Notes: generated by a model not told the origin, from the letters alone. Numbered from the stretch's first letter, positions 1 to 7,290 are shown. The stretch: DNA of 16,561 bases from DATEDA01 sp963789885 (GCA_963789885.1 CAWBNB010000044.1:1-16561), one strand, 5' to 3'. Made by a program: numbers and translations.

Positions 1-2
1 TG

Positions 3-1079
3 CGCGCGATCGAGCGCTGCCGCACCCCCGCCCTCGGCGCCCAGATCTCGCAGTGCGATCACTGTGGGGCGGCCCGCTACGTCTACCACTCCTGCCGCAA
101 CCGTCACTGCCCGAAGTGCCAGACGCTGGCGAAGGAACACTGGCTCGCCGCCCGGCGCGCCGAGCTCCTCCCGGTGCCCTACTTCCACCTGGTGTTCACC
201 CTGCCCCACGAGCTCAATGCCCTCGCCCAGGGCAACCCGCGCGCGATCTACACGATGCTCTTCGCCGCCGCCTCCCAGACCCTGCTCCAGTTCGGTGCCA
301 ACCCGCGCTGGCTCGGCGGCCAGATCGCCGCCTGCCTCGTGCTGCACACCTGGGGCCAGACCCTCACCCAGCACCTGCACGTGCACGCGCTCGTGGCCGG
401 CGGCGCACTCGCTCCCGACGGGAGATGGATCTCCCCGCGGCGAGGGTTCCTCTTCCCCGTCAAAGCGCTCTCCAAGGTCTTCCGCGCCAAATTCCTCGCC
501 TGCCTGTCCGGTGCGCTCGCCACCGGCGAACTGCGCTTGGCCGGCTCCACTGCCGCCCTCGCCGAACCGGCCGCACGAGGCAGCTTCCTCGCCGCGCTTC
601 GCGCCAAGCCCTGGGTCGTCTACGCCAAGCACACCCTCGCCGGCCCCGAGCAGGTCCTCGATTACCTCGGCCGCTACGTACAGCGCGTGGCCATCACCAA
701 CGAGCGCCTGCTCGCCTTCAGCACGGCAGCGTTGGCTTCGCCTGGCGCGACCGCGCCCACGCCAATCAACGCAAGACTATGTCCCTGCCAGCCTCCCAGT
801 TCCTCGATCGCTTCCTCCTGCACGTGCTGCCCTCGGGCTTCATGCGCATCCGCCACTACGGCCTGCTCGCCAACCGACACAAGCGCGAACGCCTCGCCCA
901 GGCCCATGGCGCCCTCAACCGCCCTGCGCCAGCCCCCGCCCCCGTCGAGACCGTCCAGGCGTTCTGCCTGCGCGTACTCGGCATCGATATCGAGCGCTGC
1001 CCCATCTGCCGGGATCGGCACGCTGCGGCTCATCGCCACCCTCGCTCCTCAGCTCGGCCCTCACCACCGTCCACCGTGA
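3..1079 (+). pseudogene. IS91-family HUH (Y2) transposase, 5'-truncated by window edge, two frameshifts
   Basis: Rolling-circle transposase of the IS91 type. The reading frame is open from base 3 without a start, so the N-terminus lies outside the window. An N-terminal zinc-binding cluster is visible (CDHCG, then CRNRHCPKCQ). It is followed by the HUH motif HLHVH near 372-386 and the two-tyrosine motif YLGRY (tyrosine codons at 663 and 675). After LLAF (about 719) the frame shifts: a C seems to be missing, and the family-like sequence continues one frame over (RFLLHVLPSGF, RIRHYGLLANR) to CPIC. An extra C near 1009 then restores the original frame for GIGTLRLIATLAP and the stop at 1079. The two shifts compensate, so they are either recent inactivating mutations or sequencing errors. 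Family assignment is firm; activity is doubtful. Confidence 0.88.
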
Positions 1080-1339
1080 ACACCTCAGCGGCTGTGACCT
1101 CCTGCACATCGAGCGCATCGCCAAGGCGAGGCCCGTTCGCGATCGGCCGCCTTGCGTTGACCCGAATCAGCCCCTCTGCCATAGTGGCCAGCACTCAATC
1201 GCCAGCCCTTCCTACCTATGCCGCGCGCGCCGGACCCCAATTCCGTGCACCTGACGCACCCTCGCGCGATATCCCTCCAACAGCGGCGTCTTGCAATCCC
1301 CAAACCGCCGGGGCTTGAACACAGCGGTTCCGTTCAACC
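1080..1339. other. Non-coding flank downstream of the IS91-type transposase
   Basis: No supported gene. This stretch should hold the 3' (oriIS-side) end of the IS91-like element, since the origin end of these elements normally lies downstream of the transposase. I cannot place the exact boundary. GTTC/GAAC-like tetranucleotides of the kind used as IS91 targets occur near 1316-1337, but they are too common to decide it. Confidence 0.4.
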
Positions 1340-1377
1340 GATCTTGTGCGCCATGCTGCCGCACAGCGCACAAGATC
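1340..1377. repeat. Perfect 12-bp inverted repeat with 14-nt loop
   Basis: The arms GATCTTGTGCGC (1340-1351) and GCGCACAAGATC (1366-1377) are exact reverse complements. GTTCAAC (fits RYYYAAC) lies just before the hairpin at 1332-1338. GTTCGGC lies at 1384-1390, just before the next cassette gene; it is the reverse complement of the GCCGAAC R'' box used elsewhere in this window. The structure could be the attC of the preceding cassette or the terminal hairpin of the IS91-like element. The perfect stem without extra-helical bases is unlike the other attC sites here, and there is no T-run for a terminator. Confidence 0.55.
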
Positions 1378-1403
1378 CTGTTCGTTCGGCGTCATGAGGA
1401 AGC

Positions 1404-1841
1404 GTGGTCGGAGAATCGCAGTCCCCAAGAGCGGAGAAAAGGCTCCTCGGTACCTGGCGTTCGGATCGTGAGCGCACCGTCGCGCAATGGGTGTTTCCCA
1501 AGCGTCTTGCCTCGAAGAGGAGAGAACAATTCGACGCACTGTTCGGAAAGCTGGTACTTCGCTTCACTCCAAGTTTTTCATACTCAGAGTTCGAGGGCGA
1601 GGTCACTCGTTGTCGGTACGGCGTACTATGGTCGGGTCCGGATTCCTGCGTAGTTCTGTACCATCATCCGCAGGGGGAATCGGCGCAACACATCCACTTC
1701 GACGGTGATTACATCTATGTTCTCGGTGGTAACTGCCTGGAGTTTTTGCCGCGTATGACGCCGAACCCGCCGTTCAACCGGAGCGCCCAACGGCGTCGCC
1801 GTCGGGTACCCATCGCCCTTCGCGCGACGGCGCCCGGTTAA
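1404..1841 (+). CDS. Hypothetical lipocalin-like cassette protein
   Basis: A 145-aa protein with GTG start that I cannot name. It begins after 16 residues with LLGTWRSDRERTV; the G-x-W motif followed by alternating hydrophobic strands (KLVLRFTPSFSYSEF, RYGVLWSGPDSCVVLYHH, AQHIHFDGDYIYVL) resembles a small lipocalin-like beta-barrel. No signal peptide or membrane segment is seen. GAGGA lies only 3 nt before the start, so the start is uncertain. The last 27 or so residues (MTPNPPFNRS onward, arginine-rich) are translated from the attC that follows, and the stop falls inside that site, which is common for integron cassette ORFs. Function is unknown; the gene being a cassette is well supported. 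Confidence 0.62.
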   Translation: MVGESQSPRAEKRLLGTWRSDRERTVAQWVFPKRLASKRREQFDALFGKLVLRFTPSFSYSEFEGEVTRCRYGVLWSGPDSCVVLYHHPQGESAQHIHFDGDYIYVLGGNCLEFLPRMTPNPPFNRSAQRRRRRVPIALRATAPG

Positions 1842-1857
1842 CGGCATTCCGTTGGGC
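1760..1857 (+). other. attC site 1 (integron cassette recombination site)
   Basis: R'' is GCCGAAC (1760-1766) and R' is GTTGGGC (1851-1857, fits GTTRRRY). The L'' arm GTTCAACCGGAGCGCC and the L' arm GGCGCCCGGTTAAC pair with unpaired bases on one side, the asymmetry typical of attC. The centre is a variable GC-rich hairpin. The site ends the lipocalin-like cassette, and the GST cassette starts 25 nt later. Confidence 0.82.
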
Positions 1858-1949
1858 GTCACCGAACGCAAAGGCTTGCTCATGACACTGCCGGCGTCGA
1901 GCGTCCTCGCCTGATCCTGTGGGGATCAGGCACACCGCGAACTCTTCGT

Positions 1950-2534
1950 GTGCACTGGGTACTGAACGAACTTGGGCTCGGCTACGACACACGGCCCATT
2001 GGGTCGCGAACCGGGGAGACGCGGACGCCCGAATATAGGCAGCTCAACCCCAAGGAGAAAGTCCCGACGCTCCAAGACGGCACGTTCACATTGACGGAAA
2101 GCGCGGCGATTGTGACCTATCTTGCGGAGAAGTACGGCGAACCGATCGGACTGATTCCGCCCGCCGCTTCGCCGGAGCGAGCGGCCTACTACGAATGGTC
2201 CTACTTCACAATGATGGAGCTTGATGCGCTGTCCCTGTATGTTCTCCGACGACATAGTGGCCTACCTGACGTCTATGGTGAGGCGCCGAACGCGGTGCGC
2301 GTTGCCCGCGAGAGTTTCGAGAAGCAGGTTCAAGTCGCGGATCAGAAGCTGGGTCTTCAGGGACCGTTCATCCTGGGCAAAACATTCACTGGCGCAGACA
2401 TACTGTTGGCTTCGTGCCTTACCTGGGCAGACATCTACAGTCTGCCCTTGACCGAGACGCTACTGCAGTACAGGGAACGCATTACCTCTCGCGAGGCCTA
2501 TCGCACCGCGGTCGAGGCAAACCGGCGTCCCTAG
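1950..2534 (+). CDS. Glutathione S-transferase, N-terminus lost to an apparent frameshift
   Basis: Cytosolic GST: conjugation of glutathione to electrophiles, or a related detoxifying or reductive role. The open frame from GTG 1950 gives 194 aa with the thioredoxin-fold features KVPTL and TESAAIVTYLAEKYG and the C-terminal helical-domain motif TGADILLASCLTW. The first strand and helix of the family (LILWGSGTPRTLR) lie upstream in the same frame at 1911-1949 but have no start codon. A convincing start exists in another frame at ATG 1882, with AAAGG 7 nt before it and 24 nt after the attC. Restoring one C near 1908 joins that start to the GST frame as MTLPASSVLRLILWGSG. The ancestral gene was thus probably 1882-2534. 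As it stands it lacks the glutathione-site strand, unless the shift is a sequencing error. Confidence 0.85.
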   Translation: MHWVLNELGLGYDTRPIGSRTGETRTPEYRQLNPKEKVPTLQDGTFTLTESAAIVTYLAEKYGEPIGLIPPAASPERAAYYEWSYFTMMELDALSLYVLRRHSGLPDVYGEAPNAVRVARESFEKQVQVADQKLGLQGPFILGKTFTGADILLASCLTWADIYSLPLTETLLQYRERITSREAYRTAVEANRRP

Positions 2535-2578
2535 ACACATTGCGTGACGGGGATTTCCCTAGACGAGCGGCGAATGAC

Positions 2579-2656
2579 GCCCAACCCGTCGATGCACCGG
2601 ACCCGCTACAGCGGGCTTCGCCCGCTTCCGCGGGCCGGTGATCTCTAGCGTTCGAC
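2579..2656 (+). other. attC site 2
   Basis: R'' is GCCCAAC (2579-2585, perfect RYYYAAC) and R' is GTTCGAC (2650-2656, one position off GTTRRRY). L'' GATGCACCGGACCCGC pairs with L' GCGGGCCGGTGATC, leaving the extra-helical G and A typical of attC. A GCGGGC-TTC-GCCCGC hairpin forms the tip. It follows the GST stop by 44 nt and precedes the membrane-protein start by 21 nt. Confidence 0.83.
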
Positions 2657-2677
2657 GTCACAGGGCACGATCTCGCT

Positions 2678-3082
2678 ATGACTGGCTCGTCCGAGCTCTT
2701 GAGTGAAATCGATGTCGTCGCCAAGCTCGCGACCCGGACGCTCTGGCTCTTCCTTGCCTATGCCGTCTTTGGAGCGCTGTGGTTTGGCCATGCTGGCTGG
2801 GTCGTCGCTGGGCTTGCGTTTGTCGTCGGCGCGGTCGCCTTTGGCCTCATGGTCTTGTCGTGGCGTCACTACAACTACTGGGCCTCCTGGGCGATCTGGG
2901 TAGTACCCACCACGCTCCTTGCGGCCCTCCTGTTCAAGCTCTTCGTGTTGCCCTCGGTCGCCACGGGCGCGCTCAGTCCCCTCGCTGTCATTTCTGCTCT
3001 ATTCGGCTTTGGCGGCGTGGGCTTCATGACGCCCGCGTTCTTCCTTCGGCGTCGGCTTCAGCAATGGTTCTCGCGGCAGTGA
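2678..3082 (+). CDS. Hypothetical inner-membrane protein with four predicted helices
   Basis: A 134-aa integral membrane protein of unknown function. Four hydrophobic segments are visible at about residues 21-37, 40-62, 69-93 and 99-122, with a basic C-terminus (RRRLQQWFSRQ) that should be cytoplasmic. No enzymatic motif is recognised. The ATG is 21 nt after attC 2 and no strong Shine-Dalgarno sequence precedes it. The stop TGA (3080-3082) directly abuts attC 3, so the gene nearly fills its cassette (2657-3161). Small multi-pass membrane proteins are frequent among integron cassettes, but that does not indicate a function. Confidence 0.7.
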   Translation: MTGSSELLSEIDVVAKLATRTLWLFLAYAVFGALWFGHAGWVVAGLAFVVGAVAFGLMVLSWRHYNYWASWAIWVVPTTLLAALLFKLFVLPSVATGALSPLAVISALFGFGGVGFMTPAFFLRRRLQQWFSRQ

Positions 3083-3083
3083 C

Positions 3084-3161
3084 GCCGAACCAGCCCATGC
3101 AGCGGCCCCGTTCCGGCGGGCTTCGCCCGCCTACACGGGCCGCTGATGGGCGACGTTAGAC
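3084..3161 (+). other. attC site 3
   Basis: R'' is GCCGAAC (3084-3090) and R' is GTTAGAC (3155-3161, perfect GTTRRRY). L'' CATGCAGCGGCCC pairs with L' GGGCCGCTGATG around one unpaired G. Its first half is almost identical to attC site 8 at 15409, which points to a common attC family in this array. Confidence 0.87.
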
Positions 3162-3181
3162 CGCCCTTGCCGCCTCTACGC

Positions 3182-3195
3182 AGTGTATATACACT
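3182..3195. promoter_or_regulatory. 14-bp palindrome over the brnT promoter, candidate BrnA operator
   Basis: AGTGTATATACACT is a perfect palindrome ending 6 nt before the brnT start codon. It contains possible -10 elements (TATATA at 3186, or TACACT at 3190 with TTGCCG 17 bp upstream at 3167). BrnA-type ribbon-helix-helix antitoxins autorepress their operons, so this is the obvious operator candidate. No Shine-Dalgarno sequence lies between it and the ATG, so the transcript may be leaderless or nearly so. Promoter and operator roles are inferred; the palindrome is seen directly. Confidence 0.6.
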
Positions 3196-3201
3196 TCGCG
3201 C

Positions 3202-3477
3202 ATGCGATTCACTTGGCGTGAATCTAAGCGCAAGCGGAACCTAAGAGATCACGGGCTAGACTTCATTGATGCGCCGCGTGTCTTCGAGGGGCCGACATTC
3301 ACCTACGAGGACGACCGCTTCGCCTATGGCGAGCAGCGCTTCGTGACGCTTGGATTTCTCGCAGGCATCGCAGTTTCCCTCGTACATACAGAGACTCAAC
3401 ATGAAATCCACATCATTTCGTTCCGCAAGGCTACAACGCGCGAGGAAGAGATCCTCTTCCGCAGCATCCAGAACTGA
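3202..3477 (+). CDS. brnT: BrnT-family ribonuclease toxin
   Basis: Toxin of a type II BrnT/BrnA system: a RelE-fold ribonuclease that inhibits translation when free of antitoxin. The 91-aa product has the family's typical length and sequence signature: MRFTWRESKRKRNLRDHGLDF-like start, then RVFEGPTFTYEDDRF, YGEQRFVTLGFL, and IHIISFRKATTREE near the end. The start is fixed by family alignment, although no Shine-Dalgarno sequence is visible. It is first in a two-gene operon, with the antitoxin gene overlapping its 3' end by 77 nt. It begins 40 nt after attC 3, so the pair has its own promoter, as toxin-antitoxin cassettes usually do. Such pairs are known to stabilise large integron arrays. Confidence 0.92.
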   Translation: MRFTWRESKRKRNLRDHGLDFIDAPRVFEGPTFTYEDDRFAYGEQRFVTLGFLAGIAVSLVHTETQHEIHIISFRKATTREEEILFRSIQN

Positions 3478-3718
3478 TTGGGCGCGTATCGCCTCCCTCA
3501 AAGACCGCGACATCAAGCGGACGGCAGAGCACCCCGAGGCCGACCTCCGTCACATTGTTCGAGGCATCGCCCGCCGCGGTTTGCGCCCCCTACCCCCGAA
3601 GTCCTCTATCTCTCTGCGCCTGGACAGTGATGTACTTCAGTGGTTCAAGGCTCAAGGCCCGGGGTATCAGACGCGGATCAACGCGGTTCTTCGTGCTTTT
3701 CGTGACGCTTCGGTCTAA
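3401..3718 (+). CDS. brnA: BrnA-family antitoxin
   Basis: Antitoxin partner of BrnT and probable autorepressor through a ribbon-helix-helix domain. The 105-aa product has a basic N-terminal region and the diagnostic C-terminal block SISLRLDSDVLQWFKAQG, GYQTRINAVLRAF (about residues 68-100). I chose ATG 3401, which overlaps the toxin gene, because this overlap is typical of brnTA operons and gives the usual length; an upstream in-frame start would add unrelated residues. The stop TAA lies within the R'' box (GTCTAAC) of the next attC, which is where the IS5-like element has inserted. The insertion leaves the stop codon intact, so the antitoxin should still be made whole. Confidence 0.9.
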   Translation: MKSTSFRSARLQRARKRSSSAASRTDWARIASLKDRDIKRTAEHPEADLRHIVRGIARRGLRPLPPKSSISLRLDSDVLQWFKAQGPGYQTRINAVLRAFRDASV

Positions 3719-5007
3719 CAGGCCGTTGAAGAATGCCTCGTGAAGCCGCTTTGCACGATCGTCGAACTTCCCGAGGTTGGGACGGCGGGTTCTTTGAGCT
3801 TCTTTCGCTCTGCCGTGGTTGATCCCCTTGGACTCTGGACACGCCTACCCTGTGGTGGGTTGCAAGCGCGCCATCCGCAGCAGGTTGTACGCCGCGCCCA
3901 CCAGGTAGGCGGCGAGCTGTGTCTTCGCGATGCCGACGAAGCGGCTGCGCTTCAAGCCACCGACCGTCTTCATCCAGCCGAAGATCTCCTCGATGCGCTT
4001 GCGCTTCCTCTGGCTGACGAGGTAGCTCTGGTGACGCGTGGTCCTGCCATCGAGTCCCGGAGCGCTGCGACCTTCGATTCTCGCGATGTGCGGAGCGATG
4101 TGGCGTGTCCTGAGCCAAGCCACGAAGGCCTTGTTGTAATAGCCCTTGTCGGCACCGAGGGTCCTGATCTCTCGGCGGCCTTGGCGCCGCCGATCGAGCA
4201 TCGGGGCTGCGGCTTTGGGTTCGAACAGCGTCGAATCGGTGATCTGCACGTCGACGAGCAGGCCGCTGCGATTCTCCAAGAGCGCGTGCGTTCCGAAGCT
4301 GAGCTTCGCAGGCTGGCCATTGCCCTTTCGCATGAGCTTGGCCTCGGGGTCGGTGCCGGATTCGTGCGTCGCGTTGGATCGTTTCTCGCCCCGGAAATCA
4401 ACCATCCCAGTGCCGTCGGGCCCGGACTTCGGCGGGGTGCCGTCCTTGCGCTTGAGGCTCTTGAACGAGGCCCAGGACTCGATCAGCGTGCCGTCGACGG
4501 TGAAGTGCTCGTCGGAGAGCAGCCCCTGCGCCTGGGCTTGCTTCACCGCCCCGGCGAAGAACCCCTTGGCGATGTCGTGCTCGATCAGGCGCGAGCGGTT
4601 CTTGGAGAAGCTCGAGTGATCGAACGAGCGCTCCTCCAGGTCCATATCCAGGAACCAGCGGAACAGCATGTTGTAGTCGAGCATCTCGCAGAACAGCCGG
4701 TCCGAGCGCACCGAGTACAGCGCGATCAACAGGCTCGCCTTCAGCAGTCGCTCCGGCGCGATCGAGGGGCGACCTACCGATGCGTACATCGCATCGAACT
4801 CAGCGCTCATCGAGGCAAGCACCGCGTCGGCTTGCGCCTTCACGCGGCGCAACGGATGATCGGCCGGGATGCGCTCCTCGACCGAGAAGTAGCTGAACAA
4901 ACCACTCTGGGGATCGACCTGACCACGCATCCTTTTCCTCCTTCGAACCACGCTCTCACTATGACTATGAATCGAGGGCATTGTTCGGGGAGTTTTTCAA
5001 CGGGCTG
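3719..5007 (-). mobile_element. Complete IS5-family insertion sequence (1289 bp)
   Basis: The ends CAGGCCGTTGAAGAA (3719-3733) and, on the other strand, CAGCCCGTTGAAAAA (4993-5007) match at 13 of 15 positions. CTAA flanks both ends (3715-3718 and 5008-5011), fitting the YTAR target duplication known for the IS5 subgroup. It carries a single transposase on the minus strand. The clean duplication and intact ORF suggest a fairly recent insertion. Its target lies inside the R'' box of an attC. Confidence 0.93.
3845..4930 (-). CDS. IS5-family DDE transposase
   Basis: Catalyses cut-and-paste movement of the surrounding element. The 361-aa protein opens with MRGQVDPQSGLFSYFSVEER, followed by the helical N-terminal domain (DHPLRRVKA, GRPSIAPERLLKASLL, LFRWFLDMDLEE) and the DDE catalytic core. 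The likely residues are the aspartates in FTVDGTLIE and LGADKGYY and the glutamate in RKRIEEIFGWMK. I preferred this start over one 17 codons upstream because AAGGAGG lies 6 nt before it and the family normally starts here. The ORF is intact and close to the expected length, so the element may be active. Confidence 0.94.
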   Translation of the reverse strand: MRGQVDPQSGLFSYFSVEERIPADHPLRRVKAQADAVLASMSAEFDAMYASVGRPSIAPERLLKASLLIALYSVRSDRLFCEMLDYNMLFRWFLDMDLEERSFDHSSFSKNRSRLIEHDIAKGFFAGAVKQAQAQGLLSDEHFTVDGTLIESWASFKSLKRKDGTPPKSGPDGTGMVDFRGEKRSNATHESGTDPEAKLMRKGNGQPAKLSFGTHALLENRSGLLVDVQITDSTLFEPKAAAPMLDRRRQGRREIRTLGADKGYYNKAFVAWLRTRHIAPHIARIEGRSAPGLDGRTTRHQSYLVSQRKRKRIEEIFGWMKTVGGLKRSRFVGIAKTQLAAYLVGAAYNLLRMARLQPTTG

Positions 5008-5083
5008 CTAACCGCACGATCGACCGGACCCGCTCCGGCGGGCTTCGCCCGCCTACGCGGGCCGGTCATCGTGAACGTTGGGC

Positions 5084-5436
5084 GTCATAGACGTATGCTC
5101 CAGTGTCATCACAATTACCTTCATCAGGCCGCAACGCTTGGGGAATATGGGAACCAGTGACGCACGAAAGTAACTGGAAGAGGGCGGGAATGGAGCGGTA
5201 GCCGCCGGGGGAGAACACCATGGTTGCGGACATCGGGTGCGAAGTGGTCTTCGAAACGCCCCGAGGATACGCGAGATCATCGCGGCATCCCCGAAGCCCG
5301 ACGCGCACTCTCGTGAAGGCCGAAATCTCTCGGCAATGACAATGAAAGTGCGGCTAGACTCGGCCCTGAGGCGAACGCGAGACGGGGTCGGCGTTTTGCT
5401 TCGCGATAACGACCAAGCTCAAACGAGGAGATCACA
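5084..5436. other. Gene-poor stretch between attC 4 and the esterase
   Basis: No convincing intact gene in 353 nt. On the minus strand near 5226-5150 a short reading (FSPGGYRSIPALFQ) resembles the start of an uncharacterised proteobacterial family and, with one base removed, continues as YFRASLVPIF. It may be a fragment of a broken gene, but this rests on memory of the family only. The esterase leader occupies the rest. No clear promoter was recognised. Confidence 0.35.
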
Positions 5437-7239
5437 GTGCGAAAGCTTCTGGTACTTGCTTGCTGCGCTGCGGGGTTGCTGCTCGCATCCACTGTGCACG
5501 CCGGGCGCGATGACAACGGATGGGATGACGACCGGGGGGATCACGACGGTCGACACCACTCCGGCCGGCATCACGACGGCCGGGACGACGTCGAACGGCA
5601 TACGCGTTTCGGGCCCATCGTGGGGGTCGATGATTCCGACCGCACCGGCACGTATTTCTGGAAGGGCGTGCCGTTCGCAAAACCTCCGGTCGGCCACCTG
5701 CGCTGGAAGGCGCCCGTCGACCCCGACAGTTGGAAGCGGCCGCGCCCCACGCAGCAGTTCGGCAACGCATGCGTCCAGTACGGGCGCATCTACGGCCCCG
5801 GCCTGAACAATCGGTACGACCCCACGATCGGCACGACGCTGAACCAGGCCGTCGGCAGCGAGGACTGCCTCTACCTCAACATCTGGCGCCCGGCCGACCG
5901 GCGCGGCGGACTTCCTGTGATCGTCTTCGTGCATGGCGGAAGCAACGTCTCGGGCTATACCGCCGACCCGATGTACGAGGGCGCCCGGCTCGCCAGGGTG
6001 GCCAATGCGGTGGTGGTGACGGTCAACTACCGGCTCGGCATCTTCGGCTTCATCAGCGTGCCCCAGCTGAAGTCGGGCGCGGACCCGCAGGAAGATTCGG
6101 GCAATTTCGCGCTGCTCGACATCATCAAGGCGCTGCAGTTCATCCGGCGCGACATCGCCAAGTTCGGCGGTAACCCGGCGAACGTGACGCTGATGGGCCA
6201 ATCCGCCGGCGCGATCAACGTGTGGGCGTTGCTGACGACGCCGGCCACGGTCCAGGCGCAGCCGCGGCTGTTCCACCGCGCCGTGCCGCTGAGCGGCGGC
6301 ATTTCGCTCGCCGCCAACCTGCCGCCGGGGAGCCTGCCGACGCTGAACCCGGCTTCGGTTTACGTGCTTCAGGGCAACCAGCTCCTCATCAACCAGCTGA
6401 TCACCGACGGCCTTGCGGCGGATGCCGCCGGTGCGCTCGCGTGGATCGCGAGCCATACGGCCGCAGAGGTGGCCGCGTATCTGCGCAGCCGGACACCCGC
6501 CGCGCTGCTCGCCACGCTGCTCACCAAGCTCGCCCCGCTCGGCCTCGGCGGATCGGGACCGATTCCCGACGGCGCGATGCTTCCCACCAACCCGGTTGCC
6601 GCGATCGGGGCCGGGGAGTACACGCGGGTGCCGATCCTCGCGGGCAACACGCGCGACGAGGGCAAGCTGTTCCCGTCCTTCCTGCCGCTCGTGGGCGGGA
6701 CGGGCAACGCGCGGCTGGTTACGGACAAGCAGCTGTTCGACATCCAGTTCGCCTACCAGCCGGACGCGCCGCCTCAGATCACCATCGAACAGTGGATTGC
6801 GCCAACCTACCTGCCCGTCACGGCACCGGTGACCGGCTTCACCGCGAGGGCGGAGAAGCTCAACCAGATCTTCTTTATCGCGAGCCGGGACAACGTGCTC
6901 GGCGCGCTGAAATCGCAGCAGGACAAGATCTGGTACTACCGCTTCGACTGGGACCAGGAGCCGGCCCCGTTCAACGACATCTACGGCGCCGCGCATGTGT
7001 TCGACCTGCCGTTCGTGTTCGGCAACTTCGGGCCGTCGCTCTTCGCGAACGTCGCGTTCTCGAGCGCGAACCGGCCTGGTCGCATGGCGCTGTCGAGGGC
7101 GATGATGCGCAGCCTCGCCGCCTTCGCGCGGCACGGGGACCCGAACGTGCCGGCCGTCCTCGGAACGACCTGGCCCACGTGGCCGTCGACGCTGGTGTTC
7201 GACGCCACACCGACTGAGGCGATGATTTCAGTGCAATAG
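5437..7239 (+). CDS. Secreted type-B carboxylesterase/lipase
   Basis: Alpha/beta-hydrolase cleaving carboxylic esters, probably in the periplasm or outside the cell. The GTG start has GAGGAG 6 nt upstream. Residues 1-22 form a signal peptide (basic MRK, then LLVLACCAAGLLLAS, cleavage after VHA). Residues 23-52 are an unusual Asp/His/Gly/Arg-rich linker. The type-B core then shows FWKGVPFAKPPVGHLRW, EDCLYLNIW (142-150), the oxyanion HGG (166-168), the nucleophile in GQSAG (Ser256; Gln replaces the commoner Glu), an acid in GNTRDEG (Glu408) and the base in AAHVFDLP (His520). At 600 aa it is slightly long for the family. It follows attC 4 but no attC is seen after it, so it may be a cassette that lost its site. 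Substrate cannot be predicted. Confidence 0.9.
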   Translation: MRKLLVLACCAAGLLLASTVHAGRDDNGWDDDRGDHDGRHHSGRHHDGRDDVERHTRFGPIVGVDDSDRTGTYFWKGVPFAKPPVGHLRWKAPVDPDSWKRPRPTQQFGNACVQYGRIYGPGLNNRYDPTIGTTLNQAVGSEDCLYLNIWRPADRRGGLPVIVFVHGGSNVSGYTADPMYEGARLARVANAVVVTVNYRLGIFGFISVPQLKSGADPQEDSGNFALLDIIKALQFIRRDIAKFGGNPANVTLMGQSAGAINVWALLTTPATVQAQPRLFHRAVPLSGGISLAANLPPGSLPTLNPASVYVLQGNQLLINQLITDGLAADAAGALAWIASHTAAEVAAYLRSRTPAALLATLLTKLAPLGLGGSGPIPDGAMLPTNPVAAIGAGEYTRVPILAGNTRDEGKLFPSFLPLVGGTGNARLVTDKQLFDIQFAYQPDAPPQITIEQWIAPTYLPVTAPVTGFTARAEKLNQIFFIASRDNVLGALKSQQDKIWYYRFDWDQEPAPFNDIYGAAHVFDLPFVFGNFGPSLFANVAFSSANRPGRMALSRAMMRSLAAFARHGDPNVPAVLGTTWPTWPSTLVFDATPTEAMISVQ

Positions 7240-7252
7240 GCTGCTGAAAACG

Positions 7253-7290
7253 CGCCGGCGGAGGTCGGCGCGCTCTCCGAGCCGCCGGCG
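7253..7290 (+). terminator. GC-rich hairpin after the esterase, possible terminator
   Basis: CGCCGGCGG (7253-7261) and CCGCCGGCG (7282-7290) are perfect 9-bp arms around a 20-nt loop, starting 14 nt after the esterase stop. There is no T-run, so intrinsic termination is uncertain; it may simply protect the mRNA end. Confidence 0.3.

Larger units (their letters stand above)
3713..5083 (+). other. attC site 4, split by an IS5-like insertion
   Basis: The left piece GTCTAA (3713-3718) and right piece 5012-5083 join, after removing the element and one CTAA copy, into a 78-nt attC. R'' is then GTCTAAC (perfect RYYYAAC), L'' CACGATCGACCGG pairs with L' CCGGTCATCGTG around one extra-helical C, and R' is GTTGGGC (5077-5083). 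As it stands the R'' box still reads GTCTAAC on the left and CTAAC on the right, but the folded site is interrupted by about 1.3 kb and should not recombine normally. Confidence 0.85.

Noticed and set aside
5066..5308. Minus-strand ORF before the esterase as a real gene
   Set aside because: Only a short internal stretch resembles a known family, and it needs a frameshift to continue; treated as possible debris.
5419..7134. Long minus-strand ORF opposite the esterase
   Set aside because: It is an arginine-rich shadow produced by high GC at third positions; the + strand has a signal peptide and the catalytic motifs.
7236..7252. TAGGCTGCTGAAAAC after the esterase as a solo IS5 end
   Set aside because: About 10 of 15 positions match the local IS5-like terminal repeat, but there is no partner end or target duplication, so chance cannot be excluded.
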